Shown here piece after piece: positions 1 to 5,600 of a DNA stretch of 9,564 nucleotides (positions within the stretch are counted from its first letter, which is position 1; each line of letters starts with the position of its first letter). Under the pieces are notes generated by a model. It had not been told where the DNA came from. It worked only from the letters and a program-made list of their open reading frames with translations, and did not search any database. Position numbers and translations under genes: made by a program. Source of the DNA: a bacterium (lineage in GTDB: Bacteria; Sumerlaeota; Sumerlaeia; UBA8349); assembly GCA_013203855.1 (NCBI GenBank), contig JABMPG010000289.1:1-9564 (forward strand), in the 5' to 3' direction.

Positions 1-29
1 ATCAGGGTAAAAGCATTTCGTTTCTTCAT
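1..29 (-). CDS. 5' end of a third pilin-like gene (partial, runs off the left edge)
   Basis: Read on the minus strand from an ATG at 27-29, the nine visible codons give MKKRNAFTL, identical to the start of the intact pilin gene at 126-809. The DNA from 1 to about 52 is identical to 781-832, so this is the next copy of the tandem array. An AGGGAAA Shine-Dalgarno sits 7 nt before the ATG. The product would be a prepilin with a short basic leader and an FTLIE-type transmembrane helix. Whether the rest of this copy is intact cannot be judged. Confidence 0.8.
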
Positions 30-41
30 GGTCAGATTTCC

Positions 42-62
42 CTGCCGTGCAAGTCACGGCAG
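42..62 (-). promoter_or_regulatory. Hairpin abutting the pilin Shine-Dalgarno (spacer copy A)
   Basis: CTGCCGTG (42-49) and CACGGCAG (55-62) form a perfect 8-bp stem with a 5-nt loop. On the minus-strand transcript the second arm ends in the AG that begins the AGGGAAA ribosome-binding site of the gene at 1-29, so folding could influence ribosome access. The same stem recurs before the other pilin copies. The regulatory role is inference. Confidence 0.6.
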
Positions 63-84
63 CTCCTTTCCGTTTTTGAAATGA

Positions 85-103
85 AGAAGGGGAAACCCCT
101 TCT
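85..103 (-). terminator. Intercistronic G/C hairpin after pilin gene 126-809
   Basis: AGAAGGGG (85-92) and CCCCTTCT (96-103) form a perfect 8-bp stem with a 3-nt loop, 22 nt past the stop codon of the pilin gene. In the minus-strand transcript it is followed by UCAUUUC rather than a clean U run. It could be a weak terminator, an attenuator or an RNA-stabilising element that sets the output of individual genes in the array. Confidence 0.45.
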
Positions 104-125
104 GTCCTAATCCGTCACGACAAGG

Positions 126-809
126 CTACTCAAATCGCCAGATCTCTCCCTGGCTGTTCGTCCCGTTCGTCGGGTCATACTGCGGAACAGTCCCCTCGAC
201 ATACTCTTCTGCCTCGGTACCGGTGCTCTGCCCGCTGATCAGGGCGCTGGCATGGGTCTGCCACACTTTGTCCGGCCCGCAGCTCACCAAGTGAAAGGTG
301 ATGGTCCTGGTCTGTCCGTTGATTCGAAACACACGTGGAGAGAGCCATTGATAGCTGGCCAGAGATGCGAAGGTGTCCTGAACAAACTTGCCATCCGCCA
401 AAGCCCCCTGAAGCGAGAGGCAGACAAAGCCCGCTTTGTCCAGTAGGTCATGAGTGTCGCCAAAAGTATCGAATGGATCCTCGTAGGCGATCGTCTCGAG
501 ATAGGCAACTGGCGTTGTCAACCGGACTGCGTTGTGCCATGACCCACTGGAGAAGTGATGGTAGAGATAGGCATTGTACATGTAAGGTGAGGTAGAACTG
601 TACTCCTCGTAGAGATAAGGCGTCTTGTTGTTGTCCACCATATAAGAGTGCATCCCCAAGGAAATGGTCCTGAGATCATTGTGCACCCGGCTGATCTTCG
701 CCCGAACCTGCGCCTCAAGAAAGTTCGGAACCGCGATAGCGGCCAGGATGGCGATGATCGCCACCACGATAAGCAATTCAATCAGGGTAAAAGCATTTCG
801 TTTCTTCAT
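126..809 (-). CDS. Type II secretion / type IV pilin-like protein (pseudopilin), paralog 1
   Basis: A 227-residue prepilin, probably exported and assembled into a pilus- or pseudopilus-like filament after cleavage by prepilin peptidase. The leader is MKKRNA, cut before F7, followed by the class III motif FTLIELLIVVA with the usual glutamate at +5, and a hydrophobic helix to about residue 28. The motif NFLEAQVRAKISRV continues the alpha-helix. The globular domain ends in CGPDK (177-181) and YDPTNGTNSQGEIWRF (211-226), a C-terminal pattern I associate with pilins of planctomycete-like bacteria. C130 and C177 could form a disulfide. I chose the ATG at 807-809 over one ten codons upstream because it matches the paralogs and has AGGGAAA 7 nt before it. 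The -1 residue is Ala, not the common Gly. The exact partner system is not shown; no secretion ATPase or peptidase gene is present here. Confidence 0.9.
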   Translation of the reverse strand: MKKRNAFTLIELLIVVAIIAILAAIAVPNFLEAQVRAKISRVHNDLRTISLGMHSYMVDNNKTPYLYEEYSSTSPYMYNAYLYHHFSSGSWHNAVRLTTPVAYLETIAYEDPFDTFGDTHDLLDKAGFVCLSLQGALADGKFVQDTFASLASYQWLSPRVFRINGQTRTITFHLVSCGPDKVWQTHASALISGQSTGTEAEEYVEGTVPQYDPTNGTNSQGEIWRFE

Positions 810-821
810 GGTCAGATTTCC

Positions 822-844
822 CTGCCGTGCAGGTGTCACGGCAG
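822..844 (-). promoter_or_regulatory. Hairpin abutting the pilin Shine-Dalgarno (spacer copy B)
   Basis: CTGCCGTG (822-829) and CACGGCAG (837-844) form the same 8-bp stem as in the other spacers, but with a 7-nt loop instead of 5. The stem is kept while the loop changed length. It precedes the AGGGAAA ribosome-binding site (817-823 as complement) of the pilin gene at 126-809 and overlaps its first two bases. Confidence 0.6.
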
Positions 845-864
845 CCCCTTTCGTTTGAGATTAT

Positions 865-880
865 GAAGGCAAACCCCTTC
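865..880 (-). terminator. Degenerate intercistronic hairpin after pilin gene 904-1596
   Basis: GAAGG (865-869) pairs with CCTTC (876-880) around a 6-nt loop. This is a shortened version of the 8-bp hairpin found at the equivalent place at 85-103 and 1652-1671. There is no U run after it on the minus strand, so termination here would be weak and read-through into the gene at 126-809 is likely. Confidence 0.3.
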
Positions 881-903
881 CGCCCTAATCCGTCACGCCA
901 CGG

Positions 904-1596
904 CTACTCAAACCGCCAGATCTCTCCCTGGCTGTTCGTCCCGTTCGTCGGGTCATACTGCGGAACCACCCCATTCACGTAATCCTCCGCCTCATGCCCA
1001 GTCGTCAACCCCGCGATAATATGGGTGGGATGGACCTGCCAACTCTTGTCCGGTCCGCAACTGCCCAAATGGAAATTGATCGTTCGAGTCTGACCGTTTA
1101 TCCGGAAGACCTTCGGGGCCAAAACCGGATAACTCGGCAGAGACATGAAACAGTCCGTCACGAACTTCGCGTCCGCAAAGGCGCCCTGAAGCGACAGGCA
1201 CACATAGCCTGCCTTGTCCAACGCCCCATGGCTCTCTCCGAACGTGTCGAAAGGATCCTCGTAGGCAATAGTGTCCAGATATGCCACCGGTGTGGTCAAC
1301 CGAATGGCATGATGCCAAGTCCCCGCATGGGCCGGGTCGAAATGATGATAGATGAAGGCATTGTACATGTAGGGATAAGTCGAGTTGTAATAATCGTACA
1401 AGTAGGGCGTCTTGTTGTTGTCAACCATGTACGTCTGCATGCCCAGAGCGATGGTCCGCAGATCGTTGTGAACGCGGCTGATCTTCGCCCGGACCTGGGC
1501 TTCGAGAAAGTTCGGAACGGCGATCGCGGCCAGAATGGCGATGATAGCCACCACGATAAGAAGTTCAATCAGGGTAAAAGCATTTCGTTTCTCCAT
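904..1596 (-). CDS. Type II secretion / type IV pilin-like protein (pseudopilin), paralog 2
   Basis: A 230-residue prepilin and close paralog of the gene at 126-809. The leader MEKRNA is cut before F7 of FTLIELLIVVA, and the hydrophobic helix runs to about residue 28. Shared blocks are NDLRTI, YMVDNNKTPYLY, LTTPVAYL, AYEDPFDTFG, FRINGQTRTI, SCGPDK and YDPTNGTNSQGEIWRFE. Differences cluster at residues 67-100 and 146-204, the probable exposed surface of the filament subunit. It has three cysteines (133, 149, 180) against two in paralog 1. The ATG at 1594-1596 follows a strong AGGGAGG site at 7 nt spacing, better than the AGGGAAA of its downstream neighbours, so it may be the most highly translated copy. 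It probably lies upstream of the other copies in one minus-strand transcript. Confidence 0.9.
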   Translation of the reverse strand: MEKRNAFTLIELLIVVAIIAILAAIAVPNFLEAQVRAKISRVHNDLRTIALGMQTYMVDNNKTPYLYDYYNSTYPYMYNAFIYHHFDPAHAGTWHHAIRLTTPVAYLDTIAYEDPFDTFGESHGALDKAGYVCLSLQGAFADAKFVTDCFMSLPSYPVLAPKVFRINGQTRTINFHLGSCGPDKSWQVHPTHIIAGLTTGHEAEDYVNGVVPQYDPTNGTNSQGEIWRFE

Positions 1597-1608
1597 GGTC
1601 AGACCTCC

Positions 1609-1629
1609 CTGCCGTGCAAGTCACGGCAG
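1609..1629 (-). promoter_or_regulatory. Hairpin abutting the pilin Shine-Dalgarno (spacer copy C)
   Basis: CTGCCGTG (1609-1616) and CACGGCAG (1622-1629) form an 8-bp stem with a 5-nt loop. The arm at 1609-1610 overlaps the first two bases of the AGGGAGG site of the pilin gene at 904-1596. This is the third occurrence of the same structure in the array. Confidence 0.6.
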
Positions 1630-1651
1630 TTCCTTTCCGTTTTTGAAATGA

Positions 1652-1671
1652 AGAAGGGGAAAACCCCTTCT
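1652..1671 (-). terminator. Intercistronic G/C hairpin after the pilin pseudogene
   Basis: AGAAGGGG (1652-1659) and CCCCTTCT (1664-1671) form a perfect 8-bp stem with a 4-nt A loop. It is nearly identical to 85-103. It sits between the relic pilin and the intact copy at 904-1596. No proper U run follows on the minus strand. Confidence 0.4.
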
Positions 1672-1705
1672 GTCCTCATCCATTTCTCGGCCATCACTTC
1701 CACTA

Positions 1706-1998
1706 CTACTCAAACCGCCATATCCCCCCCCCTCACACTCTTCGTCCCGTTCGAACGTATCGAACGCGGGAGATCTTCTCCAGATACACCACCGGAGGGG
1801 GCAGACGCATGGGCCGGGTCGAAATGACGATAGATGAAGGCATTGTACATGCACGGATAAGTCGAATTGCATTAGCCATAGGAATAGAACATCTTCATGT
1901 TGTCGAGCATGTAACCTTCTCACTTTCGCCCGAGCTGCGGTAGTCGCCACCACAACAAGCAGTTCGATCAGCGCGAAACCGACTCGCCACAGGCCGGC
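1706..1998 (-). pseudogene. Decayed fourth pilin copy with internal deletions, a frameshift and an in-frame stop
   Basis: Homology to the intact paralogs is clear in pieces. CTACTCAAACCGCCA at 1706-1720 matches the shared C-terminal end and stop codon. TTCGTCCCGTTCG at 1741-1753 matches the NGTNS region. About 1814-1918 is nearly identical to about 1325-1430. Read on the minus strand the latter gives MLDNMKMFYSYG, a TAA stop, then CNSTYPCMYNAFIYRHFDPA, against MVDNNKTPYLYDYYNSTYPYMYNAFIYHHFDPA in the intact gene (split here as YMVDNNK..., STYPYMYNA...). The 5' end encodes GFALIELLVVVA in another frame. Only about 290 bp remain of about 690, so several hundred bases were lost. A Shine-Dalgarno-like GGGGAGGTG (2016-2024 as complement) survives, but the ATG at 1998-2000 is out of frame with the pilin helix. 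A run of nine C (1724-1732) marks one damaged spot. Confidence 0.8.
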
Positions 1999-2232
1999 AT
2001 CCTAAATTCGCTTTTCACCTCCCCGACACAAGATTGCCACATTGGGGTCAGCCCCACGTATGGGTCACGATATTTAAGAAAAGGGAGACCGAGAAGCCCC
2101 ACAACGGGACCTCACACCGCAGCGCTGAACCCGCAATAGACAGATCCCGAACAGACCCGAAAGCCCAAAACAACTGGAGAAAAACAACAGGAAAAGAACA
2201 AATGCGCCGCGTGGTATCCAACCCTTTTTGAT

Positions 2233-2262
2233 ATGGTAGAAAACACCGCGCCACCTTGTCAA
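2233..2262 (-). promoter_or_regulatory. Candidate promoter for the pilin array
   Basis: On the minus strand a consensus TTGACA (2257-2262 as complement) is followed after 18 nt by TACCAT (2233-2238 as complement), which matches four of six bases of the -10 consensus. It points toward the pilin array, about 230 bp upstream of the pseudogene. The long gap and weak -10 box make this tentative. Confidence 0.35.
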
Positions 2263-2519
2263 GCCCATTCAGCAAGACCCGTTCACTTCATTTCGAGTAG
2301 ATCTGGCCCGGAGCCCGCCGGAGATTCCAGGCAGGCCTACAGAAAAGTGTCACAAAACCCCGCCCCAGGACGTTTAACACCCAGAAGGCCCCCCGCCCAC
2401 AGACAAACAACGGATGATACGGGTATGTCATGCAGACAGACGGCCATTCCGAACGAAGATCTCACCTATCTCGACGAGAAAGAAGACGGTTAGGAGCCGC
2501 ACATAAAAAAAGATGCAAC

Positions 2520-2654
2520 CACTGCTATCCAAGACAATCTGGTCGCCTGCGAATCTATGGACACCAGGCTTATCCCTGGTTCTGCGGACACGATACCTAT
2601 CTCCGTGGGGCACTCATGCGATCAGTATGGTGCACTTTCGATCCCGGTGAATAG
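2520..2654 (+). pseudogene. Possible relic of a glycogen-debranching-like enzyme (weak)
   Basis: The plus-strand frame through 2559-2618 encodes GHQAYPWFCGHDTYLRGALM and the frame stops at 2652-2654. The AYPWF-C-G-x-DTYLRG pattern reminds me of the conserved (Y)PWF-GRDT segment in the catalytic (alpha/alpha)6 barrel of amylo-alpha-1,6-glucosidases (GDE_C/GH133 type). If so, the usual Arg of GRD is His here. Neither side extends as a credible domain, so it would be a decayed fragment. The resemblance comes from memory and may be chance. Confidence 0.2.
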
Positions 2655-2675
2655 ACCCCCGACCCGCCCACTGAG

Positions 2676-5600
2676 CTAGGCGTGCACTGTGGCCTTTTCG
2701 AGATCGGCCCGGGCTTCGTGGAACATTTCAATCCGCTCAGGGGGGGGAACGGCTCGCCAGTGCAGGAAATGCTGCCGAACGAGAGAGACGAAGCTCTGGT
2801 TCAGGCGCATCCACGACTCCCGGGTGCCGGAGACGCGGCTCAAGATGATCCGCGCCTTATATTCGCCTGTCTCGGGATCGGTCGGCAGGGCAATAGTCAT
2901 GTCCTGGGAGACACCGAGATCGAACGGCTTGAGCCAGACTGTGGCGCTGATACAGGGAATGTATTCGGACGCGCCTTCCGTCTCGGCGACGCCCACCTGG
3001 GGTTCGGCGGCAAAAAAACGGCCGGCGCTTCCTTCGCCGTGATCTCTCAGGTAGCGGTCGAAGAAGGCGAGGATGGCGATCCGGTCGCGGGGGGTGAAGG
3101 TGAAGGGCAGGTCGAACTCGAGATTGTCTTCGTCGGGCTCGGGAAGACTCCAGCCCGATTCTTCAGCCGGGGCGGAGATTTCCATGGCCGACCGGGCGGG
3201 GAAATAGGTTGAGAAGAAGACGGCGGCCATGATGGTCAGCGAGGCATAGATGGTGGTCAGGGAGGCGAATGTCATCTTCATTCCACCTGTCATGCCTAGC
3301 TCGGTCAGTATCCGGCCCGTGCCCTGACTCAGCAGATAGCCGAGGATTGCCCCGACGATGGCATAGACGAAAGCCTCGGTGAAGAACATGAAAAAGACGT
3401 ACCTCGGAGCGATGCCGACTGCGTTGTAGACGAAGATCTCGTCGCGCCGCTCATAGACCGATCCGCGCATAGTATTCAGGACGGTCAGGGCGGCGATGAT
3501 GAGGGGAATGAGGAGGTCGATAAGCCCGGCCATGCTAGTTTCGCGGGCGCGCCGGCCACGGTAGGCCACGCCGTCCAAGCCATAGAAAACCGGCTCGGCG
3601 CTCTGCTCCATATAGAATTCGATTTCCTCCAGCGCCTGCTTGTAGGTCACATCGGGCATGGCGATGGCGACGGAGAGGTCCCGCTCGGAACTGTTTTCCG
3701 CGGACATGTGCAGATCCTTCATCGGAGCCAGGATGACCTGGTCAGCCGCGATGCGGGGATCGTCGGGCGAGGCGAGAATGGTGCCGCTCTCGAGGATGAG
3801 CTGCTCCATGCTCACGACGTCAAAGGGGAGGAGGTTTTCCCCGTCCAGGTCGTTGAGATTCTGAAAGGCTTGGGAATCGAAAATGCCCTGAACGGCGAAA
3901 TCTCGTCCGTTGATAGTCACCACCGGCTCGTCGCTGTCCACCATCTCCGGGGAGATGCCGAGTTTCTCGGCCATCTTGTCCGGAATCATGACCGGCGCAA
4001 GTCCTTCGGTCTTTTCTGTCTGTTCGCGAGTGAACCAGTTGGGCCGGGTAAGAAACCGGATTTCATTCCGCAGGGGCTCGGCGTGGCTGAGTTGGATGAT
4101 GGAGTTGAACTCCAGGCGGCGAGAGGCCGCAGTCTGTTGCTCTCCAGGCACGTTGGGGTTCTGCGGCGGATGGAAGACGATCTCCAGCGAGGGGTTGTAG
4201 CGCTGGTGCTCTTCCCAGTTATCGATGCCGGTCCAGGCTCTGCGCCGGCATATCTCGTAGTCGTCGCTATATTTGCTTCGCATGGAAAAGATCTCGGCCG
4301 TTGTGATGGGCCGGAACATCTCACGCTTGACGAGAAGTCCCTGGAAGGGGGCCTTGCCAAGGGCCAGTTTCTCATCCACCAGGTCATTCTCGACCGAGGT
4401 GAAGCAGATCATGACGAAGGTCAGCAGCGTCAGGGTCGCGCAGGTCAATCCGGTGCGGACCTTGCGCCGGTGCATGTTGTTCAGCCCCAGCATGAAGGCG
4501 GAGCCGATCACGCCGAGAGTGTTGACGTCGGCGGCGGCCACTTTGCCCTGCTTTTTGCGCAGTTCTTCGAGATTCTCCTGAAACTTGCCCGAGAAGAGGA
4601 TCGTGATGCCGCCCGAGATGAGAATGATGATGAAGCCGAGAAGAATCATCAGGGAAGAGCGGACCATCTGAAAGGCGGGATGCAGGAGGCGCAGGAGAAT
4701 GAAAACGGTCAGAAAGATTACGGCCTGAGCCACGATTTGCTTGCGCACGTCGGGGTAGCAGAAGACCAGTTTTTCGAAGAAGAAAACGAAGGGGACCAGG
4801 AGGGCCAGGTACCAGAGAACCCCGAGAATGGCCTCGAAGATCGAATCGCGCAGGACGGGGTGATTCAGGATGGCGTAGGTGACAGCCTTGCGGGCCTCAA
4901 GGTTCGATTGATGGTAGGAGAGGTCCGGGGACAGGCTTTCTTCGAGGCTTTTCTGGCTTTTCTCGTGATAGATCTCGGTCCGGTTGTCCGCCATACCGTA
5001 GCGTTCTTGAAGATCGAGGCGTTTGCCGTTGACGGAGAGCATGGACTTGGCGATTTCCTGGGGGACATTGAGGAGAAAAGGCGTATCGGATGCCAGATAG
5101 CCCTCTCCGTCGATCTCCCGATCTGGATCGAGGCGCTCGGGGTCGTTGATGCCCAGCATGAAAGCCCGCGTGACCTTGGCCAGATCGTTGTCCGGCACGC
5201 CGGCCTGCAACTCGACATAGAGGCGTTGGTCCGGCTCGATAAAGGCGAGCTCGATGCCCAGGTCGGTGAACTTGGCCTTCTTGCGGAAATCGACCAAGCC
5301 TTCCCGGTTGATCATTTCCGTGCCGGTGTACTCCTTCATGCTCTGAGGGTTGATCTTATCGAGCAAGGCGACAGGGGCGCAACGAAAGGTGACCATCGTC
5401 ACGTTGCGAATAGTCTGAGGTGACCACACGGCCACCCGCGCGGATTTGTAGAGTCGCTGGCCGTCCTCGCCTTCGTCCTTGATGTAATAGATCAGGCCCT
5501 CTTTGTCGTAGGCGACGGCAAAGGGGTTGTACTGCTCTTTCTGGATATCCCACCAGGCGCCAAAATCCGAGGCGTTGTGGGGCAGATCCCACTTGCCGTA

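Larger units (their letters stand above)
1..2000 (-). repeat. Tandem pilin gene array with duplicated spacers
   Basis: Four gene copies lie head to tail on the minus strand, with the same leader segment starting at 1, 781 and 1568 (780 and 787 bp apart). The first 49 residues of the two intact proteins differ only at residue 2, and their last residues are identical, while the middles have diverged. The spacers (30-125, 810-903, 1597-1705) are also recognisably copies of each other. The upstream-most copy is a deletion-ridden relic. The array is best explained by repeated unequal crossing-over or duplication. Confidence 0.85.
2001..2675. other. Gene-poor stretch between the pilin array and the giant permease
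   Basis: No ORF here has a convincing start, ribosome-binding site and recognisable product. Short ORFs exist on both strands but look like chance. Visible items are the surviving Shine-Dalgarno-like GGGGAGGTG of the relic pilin (2016-2024 as complement), a weak promoter (2233-2262), a 6-bp hairpin ACCAGG/CCTGGT (2563-2580) and a possible gene relic (2520-2654). I see no standard intrinsic terminator for the permease gene that ends at 2676. Confidence 0.6.

Noticed and set aside
994..1827. 277-codon plus-strand ORF over the pilin array
   Set aside because: It runs antisense through an intact pilin, the spacer hairpins and the pseudogene. No domain is recognisable and it simply reflects codon bias of the opposite strand.
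1621..1953. 110-codon minus-strand ORF as an independent gene
   Set aside because: Its first part is one frame of the decayed pilin and its last part reads the spacer, so it is not a gene of its own.
2563..2580. ACCAGG/CCTGGT hairpin as terminator of the permease gene
   Set aside because: The stem is only 6 bp, lies about 100 bp past the stop codon, and has no T run on either strand.
2430..2654. 74-codon plus-strand ORF as an intact small protein
   Set aside because: No ribosome-binding site, mixed composition, and only the last third resembles anything. Treated as a possible relic instead.
2580..2655. Possible tRNA (GGTTC-like and TTCGATCCC-like pieces)
   Set aside because: The acceptor, D and anticodon arms cannot be paired around these pieces on either strand.
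3708..5423. 571-codon plus-strand ORF inside the permease gene
   Set aside because: It is antisense to the permease and its translation is a low-complexity G/D/E/H-rich shadow. The minus-strand frame encodes recognisable FtsX domains and has a strong ribosome-binding site.
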